Of a stretch of DNA of 62,292 bases, positions 32,690-43,099 are shown piece by piece; the stretch's first letter is position 1; every line of letters begins with the position of its first letter. The stretch lies in the NCBI RefSeq assembly GCF_000374045.1, contig NZ_KB893322.1, forward strand, positions 1 to 62,292, written 5' to 3'. Under the pieces are notes generated by a model. That model saw only the letters and a list, made by a program, of their open reading frames with translations, was not told the origin of the DNA and did not search any database. This DNA is from Segetibacter koreensis DSM 18137 (lineage in GTDB: Bacteria > Bacteroidota > Bacteroidia > Chitinophagales > Chitinophagaceae). The position numbers were made by a program, and so were the translations under genes.

Positions 32690-35600
32690 TTATTGCGCTA
32701 AAGAAATTCTTATTTGAACACCAGCCCTGGTATTTGTAATAGGTGCAGAAGTTGATATATAAGGCACCACTTTTCGCTGGTCAAAATAAAATTTAATATT
32801 AACACGGTTATTTAAGACATAGTCTATTGAAGGTTGAATGCTTACTACTTTTTGGCCGCCTGTGCTAAACGCATTATCCTGGTCTAACCGGCTATTGCTG
32901 GTGGCATCGTCTCTCACGCTTAAGTCTAGACGGAAGTTCACATCGTTGTCGAGTTTTTTCTTTTTTGTAAAAGGGACTTTGAACGGTAGGTTAAACCCGC
33001 GTTTCCTGAGGCCGCCTCCGAAAGTCCACTCTGTGCTATTTACTTCACTTAGCTGGTAGTCTATAAGGCTTAAGCTTAATTGCCTGCTCTTTTTATATTG
33101 AAAGCTGGCCGTCAACTGACTTACTGTAGTTATATCTACACCAATCAAAGGACTAAACGCCTCCTGGATGGTAATGTTTGGAACAAGGAAATATGGAATA
33201 AAGTTTCCTGACACCGAATCTATAAAGCCGGGAGCACTATACCTGTAAGGATCCTGATACAGTAAAGCGCTGTTGAAACTATTCATACCCAGACTGGCAT
33301 TATATGCGTGTGTAATGCTGATAGCACTAAAAGTAGTTGCAAGAGCAGGAATCCTGGTTAAGCCTGTATAAGTAACTCTCCAGTTGGGTTTTGGCTTAAT
33401 ATTACTAAAAGGATTTGATTTAATAGTTGGATTAGACTGTTTAATTAAGCCAACAGTTTTGGGATCCTGACCGGAATAAGCTGCAATAAAAGCGGGGATT
33501 AAAACATCCTGCGCATATCGGTTATAACCCACAAAGTATCCGTCCTGACTTCTGTCTCCCTTTTGATACGGATTGCTTTTTGCCAAACGTTCGGATAGAA
33601 TGAGACGGTAGGCTTCAAATTTTCTAAAAGTTGTAGAAATTTCAGTCGGTTTATTTTTAGTAAATAATGTCTTAAAAGAAATATAAGAAACATTAAAGCC
33701 GCCGGTAGCCAGTGGGCTTAGGTGTTGAAAATCACCGTTGTCAGTCACAACTTTAAACAATTCACTATAATCCTTCGTATAAGTTTTATCCAGGTTTAGG
33801 TCGACGGTAAATTCCCGGACGGGCTCAAGTTGAGCAGTTAAGCTAAGTTTTTGATCAATGCTTTGCCGGAACATGAAATTCAATGTAGTATCGCGTGTTA
33901 TTAAACCCTTTGCTGCTTTTGCATTTAGCCAGTTTGTATCGGGTTGTTTTCCAAAAACAAAGTCAAGACCGGGGGCCATGCTGTTCCAGTTTTGCCCGAG
34001 AGCCCTGGGACTGTCTGTATAACCAGGAATGCGACTGCGATAGTTTTCGCCATAGTTAACAGAAGCCCTTTTAACCATGGTTAACACACGGCCGCCTGCT
34101 CTTGCAATTCCTGACATTTCCACCGGCTCATTGGCTCTAAGCAAACGTGCAGCCCGCCGTTCTTCCCGACGCTGTTTTCTCCATTTACGAAGCGCAACTC
34201 TTTTAGCTTTGCCCGACAATCCTTTTATCACATCTTCCTTAGACGGAAGAGAAGACGTGGGTTTTGCATTTGCCGTACTGTCTGCTGAAGGTTTTACATT
34301 TCTGTTTGTGCTGTCAGGAACCTGGTCTAATGCTCTTAAAAAACGGCTTTTCGCGTATAATCGTACAAAATCAAATTCTCCATTTACATTATTTTCCTGG
34401 CTGTTTTCTATGGTATTGCCAAGATTAAGCGCAAGCCTGCTTGCACCAATCCAGTTGTAAGTTGTGGTATAACTAAAACGGGCAGTTACCCAATCTGTTA
34501 GTGGCAATTTAGCCAATGGAAGAGTATAGCTAGCTATCGCCCTTTGCTGATACAATGTATTTCTTCCTCCACTAAAGAAATTTCTAATAATTGTGTCTTT
34601 TTTTGCCTTAGTATCTATTCTTCCCTCAGGCTCGTCAACACGTGCATTATTTACCGCAGAGAAATCCAGATTGAAAGATCTGGACAGATCCCATCGCAAA
34701 TTATAATACCTGTCAAAAGTAAAAAACTTGTCATAAGTAGTGTCTACTCTTTCCACCTTATTATCAAAGGTGTTTACAATTCGCGGTACAAACTCACCAA
34801 ATTGCCGGTTAATATCTGCACGGAAACTTAATAAAGAAGGCTGTGGATTTAAATTAAAATCACGGACTAAAGCATACCAGGCTGATTTTGATTTAATGAA
34901 TTTTTTAAACGGTTCCCAAAAAACAGGTTGATTATTGTAGGTATAGCCAAAGCCTCCACGATGTTTTATTACATCATTTTTATTAATAAGCGGACTGACC
35001 TGCTCATACTTAATAAATGAATAGCTAATATCGAAATTACTAATGCTCCAAAGTCTTGTTTTACCGGTAGGTGCTACTCTTACATTGGTGAAATTAACAG
35101 TTTTGATAGTTGTTTTGTCAAGAGCAGCTTTTTTGATAGCACTTCTTTCTTTTCCTGAAAAGCCTTTCAATTTATCTTGTAGCCTGATATCAAGATCATA
35201 TGGGTCGTACTCAGGAGTACGTATTGTCTGGTTAATACTTGCATAAAGCGGAATAGAAATATTGAATTTTTTAGGCAATAATCTTCCTAGTTCAAGATTT
35301 GCCGCCGCATCGTACTGCATAAAGTTTTCGCGTGCGCGTTCATTTACCCGTTGCTCGAGCGTTCCAAAACCTGTAGTATAGGTATTTGCTGATAATGCAA
35401 CTGTACCAAGGTCTGCAAGGGCAACGTCTACTCTTCCGGTAGCAGCATAACCGCCTTTCTCATTTAATTTTGACAGCCGAAGTTCATTAATCCAAACTTC
35501 TGCATCTGCAGGAACTCCGTCAGAAAGTTCTGTATTTTCAACCCCGATCAAAAAAGCCTGTACTTCCCCAAGATTGGGATTTCCCTTTATTGCGTACTTC

Positions 35601-38600
35601 CTGTTACCAATGGTTTCCTGGTAATAACTGCTTATATCCGGCCTATTACTATTTCTGCGCATCTTTAGCTGAACAAGGTCTTGTATGTCGAAATCAAGGT
35701 TATTACTATCCGGCCACACTTTTCGCTGATCTGCATCTGTATTTGAGTAGTTACCAGGTTTAGTGACCTTTAACGGAATTTTTATCTCATAATAATTATT
35801 CAAAAAATCATTTCCAATACGAATTACGGCATTTAATTGATTATCCCGGATCGGCTGACTTCCTACCACGCTTTCTGCATGCACAAACATATTTAATCGT
35901 CCATACTGCCGCATATCAAGATTCATTGTTTTAAAAGCGGCTCTTATATCCTTTGTTTGGAGGTTACGGATTTGATAACTCATTGCCTGTTCATTCTGAA
36001 GCAGATTGATACCGTTATTACTTAACTGCTGCACTCTTTCTATGCCCGGAGGAATCAAATAGTTAACAGGCTGGCGCTTACTATTCTCCTCAAGGTTTAC
36101 AGCAAGCACATTGAATGTAGTGTTACCGCTTGGTGGCACCTGCACGTAATTGCCTGTAGTGTCGAGGTTAAAAGCAAATGTTCTCCATTGGTTGCGTACA
36201 AGGTCTAACCGTGCGAACCTTAAAACGACAGAATCCTCAAAACCGGTAAGAAACATACGAACAAAGCGTATGGATTTAAAATCAGGAATATTTCCTACTT
36301 TCTTCTCATAATCTTTTATAGGGACACGAAACAGGTACCAGTTTTCTGAGCCAGAGCTTCCGTCTGCATATCTTATGGGTATTCTTTGCCTGTCCGTTAT
36401 GTATTTGGTATTGCCAACATCCATTCCGGGTTTTAGGTCGATGCCATATTGATAATATTCTTCCGTTTCATTTAATGTATTATCACGGTTTAAGTCTTCA
36501 TTATCAGGATACAAAGTAGCTGCAGGACTAAATTGAGAATTGCCCGTAGAGATAGGGGAATTCCCCTGTGGATTATTGTAATTCTTGTACCGCCCAAGGA
36601 TGCCCGTATTTGTAGCATCGTAAGAATTATCACGATACCAGCGGTAATCATCGTTTGATGGATCTTGTTTTGCCCGTACGTAAAGTGGTGAAGTCGGTCC
36701 AAAATTATTTAATACCTTATTTAGGTAGTCACTGCGCTTAACCGCTTCTCCAGCATTGTCAAGTCCGTCGAGACCAACATCCTGGTAAGGTCTGTCGGCG
36801 GGGTCATTGCTAAACGCCTGGGTAACCTGTATAGGATTAACAGGAGTTTTTCCCCAGGTTGAGGTATTATCAACAGCAGATGGCTGATTTGGAGAATTTA
36901 ATCCATTCTCATAAAAACGTCTTCCGTCTTTTAAAATGTCTTCACTTATAGAACCCAGGTTTAAATATAATTTACCGCCCGTGCTGTTAGGTTTTTTTAT
37001 GAAGGGATCCTGTACCCAGAATTCTACAAATTCTACATTACTTGTTTCAAAATCAGTTTGATCAATAGAACGCATAATACCTCCCCAACGTTGGGCAGGA
37101 TTCTTCAGCTTGCCATTTGCATCAACCTGGTCGGGGCTGTTGTCATAGTTATATGGTCCGATGTCAGTAGGGTAATACGAAAGATCAAAAGTAACCAGTT
37201 GATTCTCGCCAAGATTATTTGTCCGTTGTGGAAAAAGTTCCTGGTTAAATACTGCCCTTACACGAGGATCGCTTAATTCCGCTACATTTTTCCTGATAGG
37301 ATTATTCACACTGTTTCTATCCTGTAATATTGGTTCTATATTATACCAGGCCAGCTTTGCCCTGTTTCTATTATAATCAATACTATCAGTTAAAGCTGCT
37401 TCGGGAAACAAATCATTGCCCTGTGGCGTACTGGCCAACGCCCACGAGATAAAAGGAAAACGAAGGTCAATGCTATTGCGTGTTCCCTCAAAATCGTCAA
37501 CATATATCAACCCCTGGTTACCCGAACCAATCTGGGAAGGATGACCGGGTTTTAATAGAGCGGCCTCACCATAAGCATTAACGGTAGAAATAGCGGTGCT
37601 GTTAAAAAAGGGAAGCTTATTAAGAAGACGAGTTAGGCTTTGTGATTCGGTTCTGTAATTAAAGTCAACTCCATACATTGTGTTTCTGATAGGGTCCTCA
37701 CCATAATTCATTTTTGTAAAGTAGGGCCTTTCAGAAAGACGTACCATACTCGCTCCTAATGATAATTTTTTATTTGCAAGGTAATCTGCACGTAAACCTG
37801 TAAAACTTCTTTGCTGAGTCCCAAATCCCGCATTGTTTTCAAATTGTACGCTTACCGGAACCCCGCTGTTTAAAATAGCCCCATTTAAAATTTTAACTGT
37901 TCCCAGGTTATAATCAATACTGTAGTCGAAGCCTTCTTTTAAAATCTGTCCGCCAGAGGTTACAGTAACCGAACCTGGGGGAACATTAAAAGCACCCAAA
38001 GATATTTCAGAAGAAGAACTTCCTTTCCCGGAACCCTGCATAACATAACGATTTAAATTAGCATAGGTTTGAGCAATAGCTTTAATAGAGTCATATAACT
38101 GCTTGTAAACGTATTTTTCTTTAATTGCCAAGGGCTGGCCGGCAAAGGCAAGTGTATCGAGATCTCGGCCAAACGGTTCTAACACAGGAAAAATTATTTT
38201 TCCCTGTTGCGATAAAACTGTAAAACCTTCTACAAAATCAAATACACCATCTGGCATGGGGTCGTTTTGATTATTTAAACGGTCGAGATTTAAAATTCTG
38301 AGAAGTGTTCTTCCTTCCACGGCAGGTGAAGATTCAGGCAAAAAGCGCTTAAGGCCTCCGCTGGGTTCCTGGTATAATAAATTCAGTTTAAAATCCTGCT
38401 GTTGAATGCCCGGAACATCAAGAGAATAAACGTTTTTCATCATCCATTTCCATATTGGCAGTAGCGGTCGCTGTGAAGTTGCTTTTAACAATTTCAATAG
38501 CAAAACCTTCTGAACCCCCTGGGTCGAATCTAACGTCACATCCTGCGAAAACTCCCCCACCTGGTAGATCTTACCGTTATAACTATATTGATATGCGACT

Positions 38601-39964
38601 CCTAAAACCTCATCAGGCTGCAGTTGCTGGTTAAGTGAAACAAAACCTATTTGAGGATTAAAAAAATACTCATTCGGGCTTAGTTTACGTGCAAAGGTTT
38701 TTTCATAATCTTCTACAGGGTTCAGGTTTCGCGCTCTTAATATAGAATTAATTAGAACAGGGTTGCGAATGCTGGGGTTGCTTATTAACGATCTGTATAA
38801 ATTATTTGCATCATTAGAAGGCAAGCTTCCGGCACCATTACCCTGAATACTAGTATTGTAGGGGGCACCTTCACCCAAGTCCATAAATCCCACTACATCT
38901 CTTGTATCGGTAGTTGCACCAGTGCGGTTAGTAACCCATACCTCTAAGCGCATAATCTGTACCTGGCTGTTTACGACAGGTAAACTCTGCATTGATTTAT
39001 TATAATTTGCCCTGAAGTAGTCACCTAATAAAAAATGTCGGTTTTCTTCATAATCATCCAGTTTTTTATTAAACTGTGAAGCTGCGGCTCCCCCCTGCAG
39101 TGCAAGTGTCTGCCGTTGTGCTTTTTGGGTGGCAAGCACGCCTGTTAGAAACAATTTACCAAATTGTAATTGTGTTTTTATTCCAAAAAGACTTTGAGCA
39201 CTTGGAATTAATGTTCCTTTAGAATTGTAAGAGATATTGCCTGCTTCAACTGATTTTATTATTTCATCATCCATTCCCTTATAATCCAGTTTCAATTGAT
39301 TTTCAAAATCAAAGTTTGCAAGGGTATTATAGTTGATAGGTAGTTTAAGTTTATCTCCTATATTAGCAATAACATTGATATTAGAGTTCATATCAAAGTC
39401 GAAACCACCATTTTTACGCGCGCTTTCCGGAAGCGTGGGATTTTTAATGTTTTGTCCCTGGTAACCTGCCAGTATGTCTACGTTTCCCTGTGGGCGAATG
39501 TCTACCTTCAATCCATTAGGACCTACGCCAAAAATGCGGTCAAATAATTTATCATAAGTAAACAACTTAGGTCTTTCAACTTTTCTGTTTAAAATACTAA
39601 GTGTGTTGGCTCTCTTTCTGAAATAATCTGACTCTGCCTGCCTTGCCTTAAAACGCATCATTTCATCCAGCGATAAATATGTAGGCGTTCGATAATAAGA
39701 ATTGCCTATTTTTTCAATAATGTAATATTGTTTTGTTTTAGGATCATATTGTATATCCCGCTTTATGTATGAGGTATCAGAAAAATCGAAAGGATTATTT
39801 GAATTATAGGTAAACGGATCTCCTATTCGGTCTGTAATAGGATAACGTGTAGTATCATTTGCTTTTCTTGCGGAAGTATCCTGAGCATAAGTATGTGTTG
39901 CCCACAATGCAGAAACAAATAAAAACGTGATTGCAGCAGTAAAATGGTAATTAGGACTGATCAA
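32690..39964 (-). CDS. sprA: SprA (Sov), type IX secretion outer-membrane translocon
   Basis: SprA is the giant outer-membrane barrel through which type IX substrates leave the cell. The gene is 7.3 kb and the 2424-residue length matches the family (~2400). There is a signal peptide ending at HTYAQDTS near residue 28. The N-terminal region has the repeated family pattern around DKLFDRIFGVGPNGLKVDIRPQGNVDILAGYQGQN (near 150-180). YVDDFEGTRNSIDLRFP (~770) and PINEL-like AEVWINELRLS (~1480) are the best-known landmarks, and the C-terminal half is beta-barrel-like. The start is TTG at 39964, the only usable start after an in-frame stop 6 bases upstream. It follows ruvA after 36 bases on the same strand, an arrangement conserved in Bacteroidota, so the two are probably co-transcribed. 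PorV and the core motor genes are elsewhere. Confidence 0.95.
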   Translation of the reverse strand: MISPNYHFTAAITFLFVSALWATHTYAQDTSARKANDTTRYPITDRIGDPFTYNSNNPFDFSDTSYIKRDIQYDPKTKQYYIIEKIGNSYYRTPTYLSLDEMMRFKARQAESDYFRKRANTLSILNRKVERPKLFTYDKLFDRIFGVGPNGLKVDIRPQGNVDILAGYQGQNIKNPTLPESARKNGGFDFDMNSNINVIANIGDKLKLPINYNTLANFDFENQLKLDYKGMDDEIIKSVEAGNISYNSKGTLIPSAQSLFGIKTQLQFGKLFLTGVLATQKAQRQTLALQGGAAASQFNKKLDDYEENRHFLLGDYFRANYNKSMQSLPVVNSQVQIMRLEVWVTNRTGATTDTRDVVGFMDLGEGAPYNTSIQGNGAGSLPSNDANNLYRSLISNPSIRNPVLINSILRARNLNPVEDYEKTFARKLSPNEYFFNPQIGFVSLNQQLQPDEVLGVAYQYSYNGKIYQVGEFSQDVTLDSTQGVQKVLLLKLLKATSQRPLLPIWKWMMKNVYSLDVPGIQQQDFKLNLLYQEPSGGLKRFLPESSPAVEGRTLLRILNLDRLNNQNDPMPDGVFDFVEGFTVLSQQGKIIFPVLEPFGRDLDTLAFAGQPLAIKEKYVYKQLYDSIKAIAQTYANLNRYVMQGSGKGSSSSEISLGAFNVPPGSVTVTSGGQILKEGFDYSIDYNLGTVKILNGAILNSGVPVSVQFENNAGFGTQQRSFTGLRADYLANKKLSLGASMVRLSERPYFTKMNYGEDPIRNTMYGVDFNYRTESQSLTRLLNKLPFFNSTAISTVNAYGEAALLKPGHPSQIGSGNQGLIYVDDFEGTRNSIDLRFPFISWALASTPQGNDLFPEAALTDSIDYNRNRAKLAWYNIEPILQDRNSVNNPIRKNVAELSDPRVRAVFNQELFPQRTNNLGENQLVTFDLSYYPTDIGPYNYDNSPDQVDANGKLKNPAQRWGGIMRSIDQTDFETSNVEFVEFWVQDPFIKKPNSTGGKLYLNLGSISEDILKDGRRFYENGLNSPNQPSAVDNTSTWGKTPVNPIQVTQAFSNDPADRPYQDVGLDGLDNAGEAVKRSDYLNKVLNNFGPTSPLYVRAKQDPSNDDYRWYRDNSYDATNTGILGRYKNYNNPQGNSPISTGNSQFSPAATLYPDNEDLNRDNTLNETEEYYQYGIDLKPGMDVGNTKYITDRQRIPIRYADGSSGSENWYLFRVPIKDYEKKVGNIPDFKSIRFVRMFLTGFEDSVVLRFARLDLVRNQWRTFAFNLDTTGNYVQVPPSGNTTFNVLAVNLEENSKRQPVNYLIPPGIERVQQLSNNGINLLQNEQAMSYQIRNLQTKDIRAAFKTMNLDMRQYGRLNMFVHAESVVGSQPIRDNQLNAVIRIGNDFLNNYYEIKIPLKVTKPGNYSNTDADQRKVWPDSNNLDFDIQDLVQLKMRRNSNRPDISSYYQETIGNRKYAIKGNPNLGEVQAFLIGVENTELSDGVPADAEVWINELRLSKLNEKGGYAATGRVDVALADLGTVALSANTYTTGFGTLEQRVNERARENFMQYDAAANLELGRLLPKKFNISIPLYASINQTIRTPEYDPYDLDIRLQDKLKGFSGKERSAIKKAALDKTTIKTVNFTNVRVAPTGKTRLWSISNFDISYSFIKYEQVSPLINKNDVIKHRGGFGYTYNNQPVFWEPFKKFIKSKSAWYALVRDFNLNPQPSLLSFRADINRQFGEFVPRIVNTFDNKVERVDTTYDKFFTFDRYYNLRWDLSRSFNLDFSAVNNARVDEPEGRIDTKAKKDTIIRNFFSGGRNTLYQQRAIASYTLPLAKLPLTDWVTARFSYTTTYNWIGASRLALNLGNTIENSQENNVNGEFDFVRLYAKSRFLRALDQVPDSTNRNVKPSADSTANAKPTSSLPSKEDVIKGLSGKAKRVALRKWRKQRREERRAARLLRANEPVEMSGIARAGGRVLTMVKRASVNYGENYRSRIPGYTDSPRALGQNWNSMAPGLDFVFGKQPDTNWLNAKAAKGLITRDTTLNFMFRQSIDQKLSLTAQLEPVREFTVDLNLDKTYTKDYSELFKVVTDNGDFQHLSPLATGGFNVSYISFKTLFTKNKPTEISTTFRKFEAYRLILSERLAKSNPYQKGDRSQDGYFVGYNRYAQDVLIPAFIAAYSGQDPKTVGLIKQSNPTIKSNPFSNIKPKPNWRVTYTGLTRIPALATTFSAISITHAYNASLGMNSFNSALLYQDPYRYSAPGFIDSVSGNFIPYFLVPNITIQEAFSPLIGVDITTVSQLTASFQYKKSRQLSLSLIDYQLSEVNSTEWTFGGGLRKRGFNLPFKVPFTKKKKLDNDVNFRLDLSVRDDATSNSRLDQDNAFSTGGQKVVSIQPSIDYVLNNRVNIKFYFDQRKVVPYISTSAPITNTRAGVQIRISLAQ

Positions 39965-40000
39965 AACTTATAGCTGTTTATGTACAATTAACTGTATAGG

Positions 40001-40585
40001 CTAAATATTTTTAAGCGCTTTTTTTACGAGATCCTCCAATTGAAGAGAACTCTCATTTACATCTATAACGTTTTTAATTGCTTTTTCTGCGTTTTGCCGG
40101 GGGATTCCTAAAGAAATTAATGCATTTAAAGCATCATTTTCTACTTTATTTGTTACTGAAGCAGTTAATACTGTCTCTTGTAAGTTCTTACTTAATTTAT
40201 CTTTTAACTCTAAAACCAGTCTTTCTCCTGTCTTTCTGCCAATTCCTTTTATAGATTCAAGTAGCCGTGCATTGCTTTGTACAATAGCTTTAATGATTTC
40301 ATCAGGCTTCATACCAGACAACATCATTCGCGCTGTTGCTGCACCAACTCCTGAAACACTTATAAGTTGTATGAATAATTCTTTTTCTGACAATTCAAAA
40401 AAACCATATAACGTCTGGTTATTTTCAGTTATATGAAGATAAGTGAACAATTGCCCATTTTCTTTATTACTTATTGCAGAGTATGTATGCAAACTAACCT
40501 GGCATTCATACCCTACACCATTTACATCCACAATTACCTGGGCCGGGTTTTTAAAAATAAACTTTCCTTTTACAAAAGCGATCAC
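40001..40585 (-). CDS. ruvA: Holliday junction branch migration protein RuvA
   Basis: RuvA binds Holliday junctions and loads the RuvB motor. The sequence opens MIAFVKGKFIFKNPAQVIVDVNGVGYECQVS with the family's OB-fold domain I, then two helix-hairpin-helix motifs (residues ~70-130: LFIQLISVSGVGAATARMML and LESIKGIGRKTGERLVLELKDKL). The C-terminal RuvB-binding domain follows (~150-194: ALISLGIPRQNAEKAIKNV). The start is GTG at 40585. At 194 residues it is normal. ruvB lies 15 kb away on the same strand; ruvC is not in the window. sprA follows after 36 bases. Confidence 0.96.
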   Translation of the reverse strand: MIAFVKGKFIFKNPAQVIVDVNGVGYECQVSLHTYSAISNKENGQLFTYLHITENNQTLYGFFELSEKELFIQLISVSGVGAATARMMLSGMKPDEIIKAIVQSNARLLESIKGIGRKTGERLVLELKDKLSKNLQETVLTASVTNKVENDALNALISLGIPRQNAEKAIKNVIDVNESSLQLEDLVKKALKNI

Positions 40586-40608
40586 ATCAAATAGGTTTAG
40601 CCGTCAAT

Positions 40609-40616
40609 CAAAAATA
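40609..40616 (-). promoter_or_regulatory. -7 promoter element of ruvA-sprA
   Basis: Read on the minus strand it is TATTTTTG, a consensus match 23 bases before the GTG start of ruvA. It would also serve sprA. Confidence 0.5.
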
Positions 40617-40758
40617 AAAGATCAATCGGTATTTTCAAATATTATTTTAACACCCTCAAGTCAAAAACGATAGATACGCTTAACTTCGCACCGCAAATTA
40701 TTGAAGAATAAAGGATTGATTTTTTTTGATTTGCGCGAAATAAACTCTAAAGCAAGCG

Positions 40759-41763
40759 ATGGCAAAAAAAATAAGCGCAGTAATTACTGGTGTTGGAGGC
40801 TACGTTCCGGAATACAGGTTAACAAATAAAGAACTGGAGCGAATGGTGGATACCACGGACGAGTGGATAAAAACAAGAACAGGTGTAGAGGAGAGAAGAA
40901 TTCTAAAGGGAGCAGGTAAGGCAACCTCTGACCTGGGAGCCCCTGCAGTAAAAAACCTTCTTGAAAAAAGAGGAATAGATCCTCTGGAAATTGATTGTAT
41001 CATTTGCTGTACAGTTACACCTGATATGTTTTTTCCGGCCACGGCAAACATTATAAGTGAAAAAGTAGGTGCAAAAAATGCTTTCAGTTTCGACTTAGGG
41101 GCTGCCTGTTCAGGTTTTTTATTTGGTTTAACTATGGGCGCCTCTCTCATTGAGTGCGGCAGGTATAAAAAGGTTGTGATAGTAGGCGCCGATAAAATGA
41201 GTGCAATAACTGATTACAGCGACCGAACCACTTGCATATTATTTGGGGACGGAGCAGGTGCAGTTTTATTAGAACCGGGTGAAGAAGGATTTGGGGTTCT
41301 CGACAGCAACCTGAAAACAGATGGAATAGGTGGAAAATATCTACACATGAAAGCTGGTGGTTCACAAAGACCTGCCTCTATTGAAACTGTGGTGGCTAAA
41401 GAGCATTACATTTTCCAGGAAGGCCAGGCAGTTTTTAAATTTGCTGTTGTTAGAATGGCTGACGCCGCTTATGAATTAATGGAGAGAAATAAACTTTCTG
41501 GTGATGACATTTCCTGGCTGGTTCCTCACCAGGCTAACAAGAGAATAATAGATGCTACAGCTAACCGAATGGGAATACCATCAGAAAAGGTTATGCTAAA
41601 TATAATGAGGTATGGAAATACTACATCGGGCACTATCCCACTTTGTCTGTGGGACTGGGAAAGCAAACTAAAAAAAGGAGATAATCTCGTTTTTGCTGCA
41701 TTTGGCGGTGGCTTTACCTGGGGTGCCACTTTAATTAAATGGGCATATGATGGAAAGAGCTAG
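40759..41763 (+). CDS. fabH: 3-oxoacyl-[ACP] synthase III
   Basis: FabH starts fatty acid synthesis by condensing acetyl-CoA or a branched acyl-CoA with malonyl-ACP. The Cys-His-Asn triad is visible: Cys in [11 protein letters not shown] near residue 116, His in [11 protein letters not shown] near 256 and Asn in [11 protein letters not shown] near 286. The 334-residue length and the opening [17 protein letters not shown] are standard. It is divergent from ruvA; a near-consensus -7 element (TAACTTCGC at 40681-40689) lies about 70 bases upstream. A hairpin with a T-run follows. fabD is nearby but on the other strand. Confidence 0.96.
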   Translation: MAKKISAVITGVGGYVPEYRLTNKELERMVDTTDEWIKTRTGVEERRILKGAGKATSDLGAPAVKNLLEKRGIDPLEIDCIICCTVTPDMFFPATANIISEKVGAKNAFSFDLGAACSGFLFGLTMGASLIECGRYKKVVIVGADKMSAITDYSDRTTCILFGDGAGAVLLEPGEEGFGVLDSNLKTDGIGGKYLHMKAGGSQRPASIETVVAKEHYIFQEGQAVFKFAVVRMADAAYELMERNKLSGDDISWLVPHQANKRIIDATANRMGIPSEKVMLNIMRYGNTTSGTIPLCLWDWESKLKKGDNLVFAAFGGGFTWGATLIKWAYDGKS

Positions 41764-41812
41764 CATTTTTTGAAAAATTGATTTTTAAAGTTTAATAATG
41801 ATAATGTTGATT

Positions 41813-41843
41813 GCCGCATAGACAACTTCTCTGCGGCTTTTTT
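41813..41843 (+). terminator. Intrinsic terminator of fabH
   Basis: GCCGCA (41813-41818) pairs with TGCGGC (41832-41837) followed by TTTTTT, a classical rho-independent form on the plus strand. Confidence 0.75.
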
Positions 41844-41892
41844 ATCATAGTTATTGCCTTCACCTGTTTGATCTACCCATTTGGCATCAATA

Positions 41893-42381
41893 CTATTTGC
41901 CCCTGGTAAAAACAATAAAATCAGTAGCAGGAATTGTTGTTATGTTTAATTGCCTGAGCATTGTTACAAGCTGGCCACGATGATAAGTACCGTGGTTAAA
42001 TAAATGCAATAGCATCTGATAAACGGGTTGTTTAAACTGGCGCCTTTTTGAGTCCCGGTAAATGAATTCATGCTCCAACGCACCAGAAGGACTTTTTTCT
42101 ATCCAGGCTGGCCATTGAGAGGATTGCCCCATTAACCCAGCCGAGATTTCTTGTATTGAGAGGTGGGTATTGCCTGCCGATTGAACCGTTTCAACTAACT
42201 TTAATCGCTGCCACCATACACTTTCTGCATTCCACATATGCAAAAGTGTAAGATAAAGACTGCTAAAACTGCTTTCGACTGTTCTTTTCACAGTTTCTTC
42301 AGGCAATGACAAAATAGTATCAATCATTCTTTGATTTGCCCAAACATTGTATGCTGCGTACTGCTCAAACACCTGTTTCAT
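41893..42381 (-). CDS. DinB-family four-helix-bundle protein
   Basis: The 162-residue protein has the DinB pattern: YAAYNVWANQRMIDTILSLPEE at residues ~8-30, the first metal-binding His in LLHMWNAESVWWQRL near residue 47, and the paired His in HLFNHGTYHRGQLVTML near 130. In DinB/YfiT-type proteins three His bind a metal in a thiol-transferase-like fold; the reaction is unknown for most. No signal peptide is present, so it should be cytoplasmic. It lies alone between fabH and a divergent GNAT gene. The function cannot be narrowed from context. Confidence 0.85.
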   Translation of the reverse strand: MKQVFEQYAAYNVWANQRMIDTILSLPEETVKRTVESSFSSLYLTLLHMWNAESVWWQRLKLVETVQSAGNTHLSIQEISAGLMGQSSQWPAWIEKSPSGALEHEFIYRDSKRRQFKQPVYQMLLHLFNHGTYHRGQLVTMLRQLNITTIPATDFIVFTRGK

Positions 42382-42521
42382 TAGTAGCTTTTTTATTTCA
42401 ACTTTCTCTTAATATTGATAAATGTATTTCAATTATTTATATGAAATTTACAACTTTATAAGATAAGCATAACCCTGCCAGCCCCTACCTGTTGGTAACA
42501 CAAATATCTAAAGAAATTTAC

Positions 42522-42974
42522 ATGGAAGAAGTTGTAATCAGACGAGCTTTAAAAGAAGATTGCCCAAGAATATTAGAACTTATACGGGAACTGGCAGTAT
42601 TTGAAAGAGCGCCTGAAGAAGTCGCTGTAACACTTGAGCACTTTGAAAAAAGCGGATTTGGAGAAAACCCGGTATGGTGGGCTTTTGTAGCCGAATTTGA
42701 AGGAGTAGTACAGGCATTTGCGTTGTATTACATACGCTACAGCACCTGGAAAGGCCAGAGAATGTACCTTGAAGATCTATTGGTAACAGAAAAAATGCGG
42801 GGTAAAGGAATTGGCCAACTGCTGTTTAATGAATTATTTAAAGAAGCTAAAGAAAAACAACTAAACGGAATAGTCTGGCAAGTGCTTGAGTGGAATGAAC
42901 TTGCAATAAAATTTTACAAAAAAATAAAAGCATCTTTCGACGCTGAATGGGTCAATTGCAGCGTAGATGTTTAA
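42522..42974 (+). CDS. GNAT-family N-acetyltransferase, diamine/polyamine acetyltransferase-like
   Basis: A compact GNAT of about 150 residues beginning MEEVVIRRALKEDCPRILELI. The acetyl-CoA-binding motif is seen in YLEDLLVTEKMRGKGIGQLLF near residue 80-105, followed by WQVLEWNELAIKFYKKI, a segment similar to spermidine/spermine N1-acetyltransferases. The frame extends back to a TTG at 42492, but ATG at 42522 fits the domain start. It would transfer an acetyl group to an amine; the substrate is inferred only from this resemblance. It converges on fabD, and a long inverted repeat follows its stop. Confidence 0.88.
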   Translation: MEEVVIRRALKEDCPRILELIRELAVFERAPEEVAVTLEHFEKSGFGENPVWWAFVAEFEGVVQAFALYYIRYSTWKGQRMYLEDLLVTEKMRGKGIGQLLFNELFKEAKEKQLNGIVWQVLEWNELAIKFYKKIKASFDAEWVNCSVDV

Positions 42975-43021
42975 TATGGATTGAATTACTTTGTGCATCT
43001 GCGTTTATTCAATCCATATTA
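42972..43021. terminator. 14-bp inverted repeat between GNAT and fabD
   Basis: AATATGGATTGAA (42973-42985) is complementary to TTCAATCCATATT (43008-43020), extended by one pair (42972/43021), across a 22-base loop. It overlaps the GNAT stop codon and may end transcripts from both sides. Confidence 0.6.
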
Positions 43022-43099
43022 CCGTCAGAGTATTTTGGTTTATAGAAACGTCTTAAACTAATGATACTTTTTTATAAATGTAGCTGACTGTTAATAAAA